Positions 14,857-22,770 are shown, counted from the first letter of the stretch. The stretch: 28,768 nt of DNA from Bacillota bacterium (GCA_023423045.1 JAFAGA010000058.1:1-28768), one strand, 5' to 3'. Program-made: numbers and translations. Notes: generated by a model not told the origin, from the sequence alone.

Positions 14857-16071
14857 ATGTTGATTGTTAAGAAATTCGGCGGAACCAGTGTTGGTGACAA
14901 AGAGAGAATATTAAATATCGCTAAAAGAATAGCGGAAGACTATAAAAAGGGCAACGAGATTGTAGTTGTTTTGTCGGCAATGGGAAAGACCACGGATCTG
15001 CTGCTGGCGCAGGCAAAGGATATCAACCCCCATGCATCGAAAAGAGAGCTGGATATGCTTCTGGTTACAGGGGAGCAGGTATCTGTTTCCCTGATGGCTA
15101 TGGCGCTGGATGCCTTGGGAGTTCCCGCAGTGTCGCTGAATGCGTATCAGGTCGCGATGCATACCACCAGTGTATATGGCAATGCAAGGCTGAAACGGAT
15201 TGATACGGAAAGAATAGAGAATGAGCTGGAGAACAAAAGAGTGGTTATTGTCACCGGTTTCCAGGGAGTGAATAAATTTGACGATTATACGACTCTGGGA
15301 AGAGGCGGTTCCGATACGACGGCGGTGGCTTTGGCAGCAACCCTGCATGCCGATGCCTGTGAGATTTATACGGATGTGGACGGTGTGTTTACCGCTGATC
15401 CGAGAGTAGTTCCAAGCGCAAGAAAGCTGTCTGAAATCACCTATGATGAGATGCTGGAGCTGGCATCCCTTGGGGCAGGGGTTCTCCATAACCGATCAGT
15501 GGAAATGGCGAAAAAATACGGAGTACAGTTGGTCGTTCGCTCCAGTTTAAATAATTCAGAGGGCACGATTGTCAAGGAGGTAGTGAAAGTGGAAAAAATG
15601 CTTGTAAGCGGTGTAGCATGCGATAAAAATACAGCACGGATTGCGGTGATCGGGTTAGAGGATCAACCGGGAGTAGCTTTCAAATTATTTAATCATTTGG
15701 CACGGCATAATGTTAATGTTGATATCATTCTCCAGTCTGTCGGCAGGGATGGGACCAAGGATATCAGCTTTACGGTGAAGGAGGACGATGTGGAGGAAGC
15801 GGTTGCAACGCTGGAGAGACATCGGGGCGGAAGCTTGAAGTGCCAGAAGATTGATGTGGAGAGAGAAGTGGCAAAGGTGTCCATCGTGGGTGCCGGAATG
15901 CTGTCCAATCCGGGCGTGGCAGCCAAGATGTTTGAGGCACTTTATGATGTCGGAGTGAATATAAAGATGATTTCCACTTCCGAGATCAGGGCTACGGTGT
16001 TGATTGATGTGGCCCATGTGGAAAAGGCGATGAATTCCCTGCATGAGAAATTTGCGCTATCACAGATTTAA
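14857..16071 (+). CDS. lysC: Aspartate kinase (monofunctional, two ACT domains)
   Basis: Phosphorylates aspartate, the first step toward lysine, threonine and methionine. The 404-residue protein begins with MLIVKKFGGTSVGD, the kinase signature, and carries GRGGSDTTAVALAATLHAD (about 149-167) and the DVDGVFTADPR substrate region. Two C-terminal ACT domains (about 262-330 and 340-404), the second starting KVSIVGAGMLSNPGVAAKMFEAL, form the allosteric unit that senses lysine and/or threonine. The operon position after hom suggests threonine-branch control, but the effector cannot be read. It starts 18 bp after the ApgM-like gene with GAGGAGAGG upstream, and a terminator follows. Confidence 0.95.
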   Translation: MLIVKKFGGTSVGDKERILNIAKRIAEDYKKGNEIVVVLSAMGKTTDLLLAQAKDINPHASKRELDMLLVTGEQVSVSLMAMALDALGVPAVSLNAYQVAMHTTSVYGNARLKRIDTERIENELENKRVVIVTGFQGVNKFDDYTTLGRGGSDTTAVALAATLHADACEIYTDVDGVFTADPRVVPSARKLSEITYDEMLELASLGAGVLHNRSVEMAKKYGVQLVVRSSLNNSEGTIVKEVVKVEKMLVSGVACDKNTARIAVIGLEDQPGVAFKLFNHLARHNVNVDIILQSVGRDGTKDISFTVKEDDVEEAVATLERHRGGSLKCQKIDVEREVAKVSIVGAGMLSNPGVAAKMFEALYDVGVNIKMISTSEIRATVLIDVAHVEKAMNSLHEKFALSQI

Positions 16072-16096
16072 AAAATATATGGTTATTTCGAAGAAA

Positions 16097-16126
16097 AGAC
16101 TGTCCGAAGGTTCGGGCAGTCTTTTT
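16097..16126. terminator. Terminator after lysC, probably bidirectional
   Basis: AGACTGTCCGAA pairs with TTCGGGCAGTCT around a GG loop (one G-U pair) and is followed by TTTTT; on the other strand the stem is followed by TTTTCTT, so it can also end the convergent gene at 16200-16700. Confidence 0.85.
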
Positions 16127-16199
16127 GATATAGTTGTGAAATGGAGGATAGGTGTATTTATTCAGCACGGTTATCCTTAAAGATGAACGTGTCGGTACG

Positions 16200-16700
16200 C
16201 TAAGCCACCGCGTCAAAATTCATGCCGCGCAGCAGGCTTCCCTCCAGAGATTTTCTTGAGCTTTCATAGGGATTACTTTCATTGTACTTCATGACAGTCC
16301 GGGTAGTGCCTCCCGATAAATATGGGGTGCCGCATTCAGGGCAGACTGCCGATTTGAAAGACACGGAAGCCGAGACCAGTTCATTGCCGGGTTGGCTTCC
16401 TTCTGCCACCGCATTGGATACATGCTGCTGCTCGTGAGCCGCCACCGCTGCGTAGGAAGCTTGGGGTGAGACATGAGTCGGAGTCTTGAAGGAAACATTG
16501 GATTCGTTGGAACCGTCCACATATTTGCGGTTTTTACAGGTCTGGCATTCCACCGGGTTGGTTTTCTCTATATTGATAGAGCTTTTTTCACCCAGAGGGC
16601 GAAGGGCACCGACCCTTGGGGCAGCAGATACCGGACCGGTAATGGAAGCTGCGCCGGCAGCAGGATAAGTATAGGATATATGACTGATGCCTCCGATCAT
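16200..16700 (-). CDS. SprA-like protein with HEXXH motif and paired CxxC sites
   Basis: The only minus-strand gene. Its 166 residues carry HEQQH at 89-93, inside ASYAAVAAHEQQHVSNAV, the HEXXH zinc-metallopeptidase signature, and two cysteine pairs, C52-C55 (ECQTCKNRKYVDGS) and C120-C123 (CPECG). The CQTCKNRKYVDGSN...VSFKTP block matches what I recall of the SprA-related family, whose function is unknown. The N-terminus is Gly/Ala/Ser-rich and lacks a signal peptide. The start is well supported by GAAGGAGGT 8 nt upstream and by a consensus promoter at 16744-16772. Protease activity is inference; the two CxxC pairs may bind a structural zinc. Confidence 0.75.
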   Translation of the reverse strand: MIGGISHISYTYPAAGAASITGPVSAAPRVGALRPLGEKSSINIEKTNPVECQTCKNRKYVDGSNESNVSFKTPTHVSPQASYAAVAAHEQQHVSNAVAEGSQPGNELVSASVSFKSAVCPECGTPYLSGGTTRTVMKYNESNPYESSRKSLEGSLLRGMNFDAVA

Positions 16701-16743
16701 AGAATACCTCCTTCGTAAATAGATGCTATCTTGATTATATTAA

Positions 16744-16772
16744 TTATAATACGATTTTATCAGGCGGTCAAT
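16744..16772 (-). promoter_or_regulatory. Promoter of the HEXXH gene
   Basis: On the minus strand TTGACC (16767-16772) and perfect TATAAT (16744-16749) are separated by 17 bp, 43 bp upstream of the ATG at 16700. Confidence 0.8.
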
Positions 16773-16782
16773 AGCTCAGGCG

Positions 16783-16922
16783 GGGTTCCGGTTCCAGTGG
16801 CGGCAGCTCATCTCTCTTTTACTTGCCTTTCCTTCGCGTGTTCATGACGCTCTGCTTCACAAGATACGCTCAGCCGGTCAGCCTAAAAGAGAGATAAGCT
16901 GCCGCCACTGGAACCGGAGCCC
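16783..16922. repeat. 140-bp inverted repeat with about 36-bp arms
   Basis: The left arm (16783-16822) and right arm (16884-16922) are reverse complementary over about 36 nt with two substitutions, around a 61-nt interior. The core CCAGTGGCGGCAG recurs once more at 1273-1285, in the NlpC/P60 leader. It has no coding capacity and no clear target-site duplication. It may be a miniature transposable element or a structured RNA. Confidence 0.8.
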
Positions 16923-16948
16923 TAGGGGAGGGATTTGTGTGAATTAAG

Positions 16949-16977
16949 TTGCTTTTCGGGGAGGCGAATGGTATGAT
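16949..16977 (+). promoter_or_regulatory. Possible tex promoter
   Basis: TTGCTT at 16949-16954 and TATGAT at 16972-16977 with a 17-bp spacer. If it is used, the small ORF starting at 16973 would not be transcribed from its ATG; the two calls compete. Confidence 0.35.
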
Positions 16978-17044
16978 TAAAAATGGAAAAATTGACAATA
17001 AGAGTAATACTAATGATGGGAATGATACTGAAAAAAAGATATAA
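16973..17044 (+). CDS. Possible 23-residue leader ORF before tex
   Basis: ATG at 16973 follows GGGGAGG at 8 nt and opens a 23-codon frame rich in Asn, Lys and Asp (MIKNGKIDNKSNTNDG...). Its TAA overlaps the first bases of the tex ribosome binding site AAGGAG (17043-17048), the geometry expected for translational coupling. It is not a recognisable peptide and could be chance; a -10-like hexamer overlaps its start. Confidence 0.35.
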   Translation: MIKNGKIDNKSNTNDGNDTEKKI

Positions 17045-17056
17045 GGAGTATTTTAA

Positions 17057-19441
17057 ATGGATATTTTAAAACAATTAAAGGAAGAGCTTGGAATTCGTCT
17101 GGAACAGGCGGAGGCTGCCGTGAAACTGATTGATGAAGGTAATACGATTCCTTTTATCGCGAGATACCGCAAGGAGGTCACGGGTTCCCTGGATGACGAG
17201 CAGTTAAGAAATCTTTATGAGCGGCTGCAATATCTCAGGAACCTGGAAGAGAAGAAGGCTCAGGTATTGGGCAGCATAGAGGAGCAGGGCAAGCTGACAC
17301 CGGAGCTGAAGGAGCAGATACTCGCCGCCACTACCCTGGTTGTGGTAGACGATCTGTACCGCCCCTACCGTCCCAAGAGAAGAACAAGAGCGACCATCGC
17401 CAAGGAAAAGGGATTGGATGGTTTGGCAGCCTTTATTCTGGCTCAGGAAGCAACCGAGCCGGTAGAGCTTGCTGCCAAGGAATATCTCTCCGAGGAAAAA
17501 GAAGTCCGTACCGTAGAAGAGGCCATTGCCGGAGCTATGGATATTATTGCGGAGGATATCTCAGACGAAGCCGAGTATCGCAGCTATATCCGCGAGGTAA
17601 CCATGAAGGAAGGCACCCTTTCCTCCACGGCCAAGGATGAGAAGCAGGAGTCCGTGTATGAGATGTATTACAATTTTGAAGAAGGGCTGGCTAAATTGGC
17701 AGGACATAGGATTCTTGCCATTAACCGGGGTGAAAATGAAAAGATTCTTACCGTCAAGGTTGTGGCACCCGAGGAACGGATCCTGCGCTATCTTGAGAAG
17801 AAGATTCTTACAAAGGACAACCCCTTCACCGGAGATATCTTAAAGAAGACAATCGAGGACAGTTATAAACGTCTGATCTTTCCGGCGATTGAACGTGAGA
17901 TAAGAAATGAACTTACCGAGAAAGCGGAAGACGGTGCCATCAAGGTATTTGGAAAGAATTTGGTACAGCTGCTGATGCAGCCTCCAATCACCGGTCAGGT
18001 AGTGCTGGGCTGGGACCCTGCTTTTCGGACCGGCTGTAAGCTGGCGGTGGTGGACAGTACCGGCAAGGTATTGGATACTACGGTGATTTATCCCACCGCG
18101 CCTCAAAACAAAGTAGCAGAAGCAAAGCAGGTATTGAAGAAGTTTATTGACAAATATAATATTTCATTAATATCCGTGGGTAACGGAACTGCCTCCAGGG
18201 AATCGGAGATGATAATCGTAGAACTTTTGAAGGAACTGCATAAGCCGGTAAAATATATTATCGTAAATGAAGCCGGTGCCTCCGTATACTCCGCAAGCAA
18301 GCTGGCAACGGAGGAATTCCCGAACTTTGATGTCGGACAAAGAAGCGCTGCCTCTATTGCCAGAAGGCTGCAGGATCCGCTGGCGGAGCTGGTGAAGATT
18401 GATCCTCAGTCCATAGGGGTGGGACAGTACCAGCATGATATGAACCAGAAGAAGCTGGGAGAGGTACTTTCCGGTGTGGTTGAGGATTGTGTTAATAAGG
18501 TCGGCGTTGATCTGAATACGGCGTCGGTATCCCTGCTGGAGCATGTATCCGGTGTCAGTAAGGTAATAGCGAAGAATATCGTGGCTTACCGTGAAGCAAA
18601 TGGACGCTTTCGCAGCCGTGCGGAGCTCATGAAGGTAGGAAAGCTGGGGCCGAAGACCTTTGAACAGTGCGCAGGCTTTATGCGAATTCTTGACGGAGAT
18701 AATCCGCTGGATGCTACCGGTGTACATCCGGAATCCTATAAAGCTACTCAGGATCTGCTTCAGAGACTGGGATTGACCCTCGCCGATGTAAAAGAACTTC
18801 AGGCCAAGGCATTAACGCAGAAGGCGGCAGGGAATAACAAAAGAGAAGAGGATTCCAGGAAAGCGGGTAATGCCCGGAATAAAGGGAATGCCGGTAATGC
18901 GAAGACAATTACGGTGCGGACCCAGGATACTGCCTTTGGAAAAGCCCTGGCAGCAGCCGTTGGTAAGTCGGGAATTCCGGTACCGGAGGCACCTCGGCAG
19001 AATGCGCCGGCAGCAGCCGTTGGCTCAGATCAGAGCGAGGACATCATAACCATTGGCAAGAAGATAAAAGATAAGCGTAAGCTGGCGGAGGATCTGGGAA
19101 TCGGCGAAATTACATTAACCGATATTGTTAAGGAACTGGAAAAGCCGGGAAGAGATCCAAGGGATGAGATGCCCAAACCGATTCTGCGCACAGATGTATT
19201 GGAAATAAAGGATCTTGCCGAAGGAATGGTATTAAAAGGAACGGTTCGTAATGTAATTGATTTCGGAGCCTTCGTCGATATCGGAGTACATCAGGACGGT
19301 CTGGTTCATATCTCCCAGCTGTCGGACAGAAAGTTTGTAAAGCATCCCCTGGATGTGGTGAGCGTAGGAGATGTGGTTGATGTAAAAGTAATCGGTGTGG
19401 ATGTGGCCAAGAAGAGAATTCAATTATCCATGAAGCTGTAA
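17057..19441 (+). CDS. tex: Tex-family S1 RNA-binding protein
   Basis: Conserved RNA-binding protein of the Tex/YdcI family, linked in other bacteria to transcription and stress tolerance. The order is an N-terminal helical domain (EELGIRLEQAEAAVKLIDEGNTIPFIARYRKEVTG), a YqgF-like RNase H fold (about 313-440, VVLGWDPAFRTGCKLAVVDSTG), helix-hairpin-helix repeats (about 490-560, VSGVSKVIAKNIVAYREANGRF), and a C-terminal S1 domain (about 724-792, GTVRNVIDFGAFVDIGVHQDGLVHIS). At 794 residues it is longer than many homologues because of a low-complexity insertion at about 590-675 (Asn/Gly/Lys- and Ala/Pro-rich). AAGGAG lies 8 nt before the ATG. The DUF218 gene follows 21 bp downstream. Confidence 0.94.
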   Translation: MDILKQLKEELGIRLEQAEAAVKLIDEGNTIPFIARYRKEVTGSLDDEQLRNLYERLQYLRNLEEKKAQVLGSIEEQGKLTPELKEQILAATTLVVVDDLYRPYRPKRRTRATIAKEKGLDGLAAFILAQEATEPVELAAKEYLSEEKEVRTVEEAIAGAMDIIAEDISDEAEYRSYIREVTMKEGTLSSTAKDEKQESVYEMYYNFEEGLAKLAGHRILAINRGENEKILTVKVVAPEERILRYLEKKILTKDNPFTGDILKKTIEDSYKRLIFPAIEREIRNELTEKAEDGAIKVFGKNLVQLLMQPPITGQVVLGWDPAFRTGCKLAVVDSTGKVLDTTVIYPTAPQNKVAEAKQVLKKFIDKYNISLISVGNGTASRESEMIIVELLKELHKPVKYIIVNEAGASVYSASKLATEEFPNFDVGQRSAASIARRLQDPLAELVKIDPQSIGVGQYQHDMNQKKLGEVLSGVVEDCVNKVGVDLNTASVSLLEHVSGVSKVIAKNIVAYREANGRFRSRAELMKVGKLGPKTFEQCAGFMRILDGDNPLDATGVHPESYKATQDLLQRLGLTLADVKELQAKALTQKAAGNNKREEDSRKAGNARNKGNAGNAKTITVRTQDTAFGKALAAAVGKSGIPVPEAPRQNAPAAAVGSDQSEDIITIGKKIKDKRKLAEDLGIGEITLTDIVKELEKPGRDPRDEMPKPILRTDVLEIKDLAEGMVLKGTVRNVIDFGAFVDIGVHQDGLVHISQLSDRKFVKHPLDVVSVGDVVDVKVIGVDVAKKRIQLSMKL
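18949..19023 (+). repeat. Direct repeat in the tex linker
   Basis: GGCAGCAGCCGTTGG occurs at 18949-18963 and 19009-19023, exactly 60 bp (20 codons) apart and in frame, encoding AAAVG-type segments in the low-complexity linker of Tex. It marks a recombination-prone, length-variable region. Confidence 0.7.
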
Positions 19442-19462
19442 TCCACAGGAGGGAATGGTACA

Positions 19463-20212
19463 ATGGAGCTGTTGTTCTGGTGCGCTTTAATCACCGGTGT
19501 TTTCTGCCTCGGCTATTATACGGCGATTATTTTGTACGCAGGACCAGGTGTTAATTTCTCCTGGGTCTGGTGCGTTGGTGGCAGTGGCTGCATCATTGCC
19601 TGCTTTATCCTGCGGTATGTTAGCCTTAGCCATAAGTTTCCCTCATGGCTGGCGGGTCTGGCTTTTACCGCTTTGGGGGCGGCAGCGGCGGTGTTCCTGA
19701 TGATAGCAGGAATCCTGCTTCGGGCTGCTCATCAGACAGGGCAGGAGAACCTGGATTGTCTGCTAGTCCTTGGAGCCCAAATCAGGGGGAACGGGATAAC
19801 CAGGAATCTGAGGAAACGCTTGGATACGGCAGTGACCTTTTTGGAGCGAAATCATGAAACAAGAGTGATTGTTTCCGGAGGTGGCGGCAGCGGCAGGATG
19901 GTATCGGAGGCGGAAGCAATGAAAGCGTACCTGATGGAGCAGGGAATCGCATCTGAAAGAATTACCATGGAGAAGCTCTCCAGGAATACCGCGGAAAACA
20001 TGAAATTCAGCAAAACTCTGATTGAAAATGATTCATCAGTAGGAATTGTGACCAACGGTTTTCATCTTTACCGGTCGCTCCGCCTTGCAAAAAAGGCAGG
20101 AATAGAGAATGTCTCCGGCCTGGCAGCTCCCACGGACCGTCTTATGGTACTGCATTATTATGTTCGCGAGGCGGCGGGATTACTAAAGGACTGGCTGGCC
20201 GGGAACCTTTGA
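19463..20212 (+). CDS. YdcF/SanA-like DUF218 membrane protein
   Basis: The 249-residue protein has about three N-terminal membrane segments (about 2-25, 31-51, 60-87) and a DUF218 domain. That domain begins at LDCLLVLGAQIRGNGITRNLRKRLDTAVTFL and includes VIVSGGGGSGRMVSEAEAMKAYLMEQGI, the SRNTAENMKFSK block and GIVTNGFHLYRSLRLAKKAG. The family includes E. coli SanA, ElyC and YdcF, associated with envelope integrity; no reaction is firmly established. AGGAGGG lies 8 nt before the ATG, 21 bp after tex, so cotranscription with tex is likely. Confidence 0.85.
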   Translation: MELLFWCALITGVFCLGYYTAIILYAGPGVNFSWVWCVGGSGCIIACFILRYVSLSHKFPSWLAGLAFTALGAAAAVFLMIAGILLRAAHQTGQENLDCLLVLGAQIRGNGITRNLRKRLDTAVTFLERNHETRVIVSGGGGSGRMVSEAEAMKAYLMEQGIASERITMEKLSRNTAENMKFSKTLIENDSSVGIVTNGFHLYRSLRLAKKAGIENVSGLAAPTDRLMVLHYYVREAAGLLKDWLAGNL

Positions 20213-20270
20213 ATGTTAAAATATCCCGGGCGGAATTGCAATTTCGGTTATAATTTTTTGCGATTGGATA

Positions 20271-20299
20271 TTGACATCGGATAGAGACTGTTGTATGAT
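20271..20299 (+). promoter_or_regulatory. Promoter of the FMN riboswitch-ribU unit
   Basis: TTGACA at 20271-20276 and TATGAT at 20294-20299 with a 17-bp spacer, about 25 bp before the aptamer. Confidence 0.8.
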
Positions 20300-20324
20300 G
20301 TTGCTGTAAAAATAAATAAAGGTA

Positions 20325-20452
20325 AATTCTTCGGGGCAGGGTGAAATTCCCGACCGGCGGTATAGTCCGCGACTCTGAGATGATATCCCATCATCGATGA
20401 TTGATTTGGTGCAATTCCAAAACCGACAGTAAAGTCTGGATGATAGAAGATA
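20325..20452 (+). promoter_or_regulatory. FMN riboswitch (RFN element)
   Basis: The conserved blocks are all present: TTCTTCGGGGCAGGG, TGAAATTCCCGACCGGCGGT, AGTCCGCGA, TTTGGTGCAATTCC, AAACCGACAGT and AGTCTGGATGATAGAAGA closing the P1 stem. FMN binding is known to favour the downstream terminator, here at 20475-20515, shutting off the riboflavin importer gene. Confidence 0.97.
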
Positions 20453-20474
20453 AGCAGAATAGAGAGTGATTTCT

Positions 20475-20515
20475 ATGCCCCAATTTTAATGTATTTAAAA
20501 TTGGGGCATTTTTTA
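20475..20515 (+). terminator. Riboswitch-controlled terminator before ribU
   Basis: A 15-bp perfect stem (20475-20489 with 20495-20509, GCCCCAATTTTA type) with loop TGTAT and an uninterrupted T run; the expression platform of the FMN riboswitch. Confidence 0.93.
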
Positions 20516-20604
20516 TTAACATAAGGCAGAGTGGCTTGCCGAAAGTTAAGAATATTCTGCGTCACCAGGAATTTTTCCTTTGAATCAAAAAAGGAGAGAA
20601 CGAT

Positions 20605-21279
20605 ATGAAATCAAATGTAATGACAAGTCAAAACAAATCCCTATTTTCCACAAGGCAGCTGGTAACCATCAGCCTGCTGTCCGCTCTGGCCTATGTGCTG
20701 ATGCTGATTCATCTTCCGTTTAAATATCTCGGATTCCTGGAGGTGGAATTCAGTGATATACCGGCGGTAATTGCTGCATTGACCTATGGACCCTTTGCCG
20801 GTGTGATAGTGGAGTTGGTTAAGAATTTAATCAAGGCACTTACTGCATCCACCACAGGAATGGTAGGGGAGTTGGCGAATTTTCTTATAAGCAGTGCGTA
20901 CATTATACCGGTGGGGTTGCTGTATAAGCTTCGCATGACGAAAAAGCTTAAAGCAGGGAATAATAAGGTGACCTCCCCGGCTGACACAGAGAAATCGAAA
21001 AGCGCGATTTATATGGTTTTCATCTTTGGAGTAGGTACCGTGGCAATGGCCGTTGCAGGCGCGTTATTGAATTATTATGTGATGCTTCCTCTATACGCTA
21101 AATTTCTTGGAGGGATGGATGCCATTGTAGGAATTGCCTCCAGCAATGTTCCGGCAGTGAAGGACTTGGCAAGCTTAATCCTTGTGGGGATTACACCATT
21201 TAATATTTTCAAGGGAATTTATATTGCGGTTATCGGATACTATACCCATCGTATGCTGAAGGGAAGATTGTTAAATTAA
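20605..21279 (+). CDS. ribU: Riboflavin ECF transporter S component RibU
   Basis: Membrane substrate-binding subunit for riboflavin import, working with a shared ECF energising module (EcfA, EcfA', EcfT) that is not in this window. The 224-residue protein has about six membrane segments. The first region LVTISLLSALAYVLMLIHLPFKYLGFLEVEFSDIPAVIAALTYGPFAGVIVELVKNLIK is the typical RibU start, with the LEVEFSDIP loop near the ligand. A hydrophilic loop (about 113-133) separates the halves. Placement directly under an FMN riboswitch is independent support for the substrate. AAGGAG lies 8-9 nt before the ATG. Confidence 0.95.
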   Translation: MKSNVMTSQNKSLFSTRQLVTISLLSALAYVLMLIHLPFKYLGFLEVEFSDIPAVIAALTYGPFAGVIVELVKNLIKALTASTTGMVGELANFLISSAYIIPVGLLYKLRMTKKLKAGNNKVTSPADTEKSKSAIYMVFIFGVGTVAMAVAGALLNYYVMLPLYAKFLGGMDAIVGIASSNVPAVKDLASLILVGITPFNIFKGIYIAVIGYYTHRMLKGRLLN

Positions 21280-21287
21280 TAGATAAT

Positions 21288-21385
21288 GGAGGATATCGCT
21301 ATCCTCCCTGAGTAACGGATCATTGAAACTCCGGATGGGCTGCCTCCGACGGGAATAACCGCCAGGAAACCTGTTCGGAGTTTTT
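21288..21385 (+). terminator. Two-hairpin terminator region after ribU
   Basis: GGAGGATA-TCGC-TATCCTCC at 21288-21307 is a perfect 8-bp hairpin without a U tract. It is followed by an outer stem ACTCCG (21328-21333) with CGGAGT (21376-21381) running into TTTTT; the interior contains a CAGG-AAA-CCTG hairpin and a CGG/CCG hairpin. The second structure is the likely terminator, though its branched interior is unusual. Confidence 0.6.
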
Positions 21386-21390
21386 CTATG

Positions 21391-21440
21391 TTAATACAGT
21401 TACGGTTTGGCCTGCTGTATTTTAACTGTAATTGTATTAA
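21391..21440 (+). promoter_or_regulatory. Long imperfect stem-loop upstream of tsaE
   Basis: TTAATACAGTTACGGTT (21391-21407) pairs with 21424-21440 over 17 positions, the two non-Watson-Crick positions being G-U. The 16-nt loop is U-rich. It lies just before the tsaE promoter; function unknown. Confidence 0.55.
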
Positions 21441-21481
21441 GAAATTCCTTTCAGGAAATGCTATCTTTTTTTGCGTGTTTC

Positions 21482-21490
21482 TGCTATAAT
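21482..21490 (+). promoter_or_regulatory. Extended -10 promoter for tsaE
   Basis: TGCTATAAT, an extended -10 with perfect TATAAT at 21485-21490, lies 60 bp before the tsaE start. There is no good -35 at 17 bp (TATCTT), which extended -10 promoters can tolerate. Confidence 0.55.
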
Positions 21491-21549
21491 ATTGCCGTTT
21501 AGCAGGAGCGCTGTTATAGAAGCGCGGATAGAAAGGTACGGAGAATATC

Positions 21550-21978
21550 ATGATTATAGAGAGCTTTAGCCCGCAGGATACCTACCGGATTGGATTTGAG
21601 CTGGGCTCCGGAGCACAAAAAGGAGATATTTTTTGCCTTGGCGGAGAGCTGGGGGTCGGAAAGACGGTATTTACCCAGGGATTTGCCAAGGGGCTTGGAA
21701 TAGAGGAAGCGGTAAGCAGCCCGACCTTCACTATTATTCAGGAATATGAAGATGGAAGATTACCGCTGTATCATTTTGATGTATACCGGATTGCCGACTT
21801 GGATGAGATGGAGGAAATCGGGTATGAGGATTATTTTTATGGAGATGGGATTTGTCTGATTGAATGGGCGGAATTAATCGAAGAACTATTGCCTAATCGA
21901 AGGACAACCATTACTATAAAGAAAGAACTGAGCAAGGGTTTTGATTATAGAGAAATCAACGTGAGTTTAAGGGCATAG
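21550..21978 (+). CDS. tsaE: tRNA t6A biosynthesis ATPase TsaE
   Basis: ATPase needed with TsaB and TsaD for threonylcarbamoylation of A37 in ANN-decoding tRNAs. In the 142-residue protein Walker A GELGVGKT is at 32-39, followed by the family block VSSPTFTIIQEYE, LYHFDVYRI and the LIEWAE motif. Its length is standard. It is the first gene of the group tsaE-tsaB-rimI; tsaD lies further downstream and the TsaC/Sua5 gene is not in the window. The ribosome binding site (ACGGAG) is weaker than its neighbours'. Confidence 0.95.
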   Translation: MIIESFSPQDTYRIGFELGSGAQKGDIFCLGGELGVGKTVFTQGFAKGLGIEEAVSSPTFTIIQEYEDGRLPLYHFDVYRIADLDEMEEIGYEDYFYGDGICLIEWAELIEELLPNRRTTITIKKELSKGFDYREINVSLRA

Positions 21979-22033
21979 CTCTTGAACTCCTCATCTGCGG
22001 ATATTTGTGGAATAGAGGAAAGGGGTATGGTCA

Positions 22034-22765
22034 ATGAAGATATTGGCGCTGGACAGCTCGGGACTGGTGGCTTCCGTAGCGATTGTAACAGAAGAGGCAA
22101 CGCTGGCGGAATACACCGTGAATTATAAGAAGACACATTCGCAGACACTCCTTCCGATGCTGAATGAAATCGTAAAAATGGTGGAGCTTGATCTGTCGGA
22201 GGTAGATACCGTCGCCGTTGCGGCCGGACCGGGTTCTTTTACGGGGCTGCGCATCGGCAGTGCAACGGCCAAGGGGCTCGGGCTGGCTTTGAAAAAGCCT
22301 CTGATACCGGTTCCCACCTTGGAAGGACTGGCCTATAATCTGTATGGAACAGACAAAATCATCTGTCCGTTAATGGATGCCAGAAGAAATCAGGTCTATA
22401 CCGGCCTGTACGGATTTGAGGGCAAGGAGTTTCTGGTAAGGAAGGATGCTGCGGCGGTAGATATGGAGGAACTCTTGGAGGAACTGAACGAAACCGGAAG
22501 GGAAGTGATCTTTCTCGGGGACGGAACACAAGTACACAAGGAACGGATCCTCGAAAAGCTGAAGATACCCTATTTCTTCGCGCCGGTACATCTGAACCGA
22601 CAGAGAGCGGCTGCGATTGGAGCCCGCGGGATAGAATTGTATCACAAAAATATATATGAGGATGCTGCCGTTCATGAGCCCGTATATCTCAGAGTATCTC
22701 AGGCGGAGAGGGAAAGAGCCGCGAAGCTGGAGAGAGCCGGCCAGCCGGAGCATAAGGAAGGATAA
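22034..22765 (+). CDS. tsaB: tRNA t6A biosynthesis protein TsaB
   Basis: Inactive ASKHA-fold partner of TsaD in the t6A complex. The 243-residue protein starts MKILALDSSG, has the THSQTLLPML block, and contains VAVAAGPGSFTGLRIGSATAKGLGLAL and the PTLEGLAYNL segment, all typical of TsaB. The C-terminus is charged (about 225-243, rich in Arg, Glu and Lys). AAAGGGG lies upstream of the ATG. rimI starts 5 bp after the stop, so translation of the two is likely coupled. Confidence 0.94.
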   Translation: MKILALDSSGLVASVAIVTEEATLAEYTVNYKKTHSQTLLPMLNEIVKMVELDLSEVDTVAVAAGPGSFTGLRIGSATAKGLGLALKKPLIPVPTLEGLAYNLYGTDKIICPLMDARRNQVYTGLYGFEGKEFLVRKDAAAVDMEELLEELNETGREVIFLGDGTQVHKERILEKLKIPYFFAPVHLNRQRAAAIGARGIELYHKNIYEDAAVHEPVYLRVSQAERERAAKLERAGQPEHKEG

Positions 22766-22770
22766 ATACC

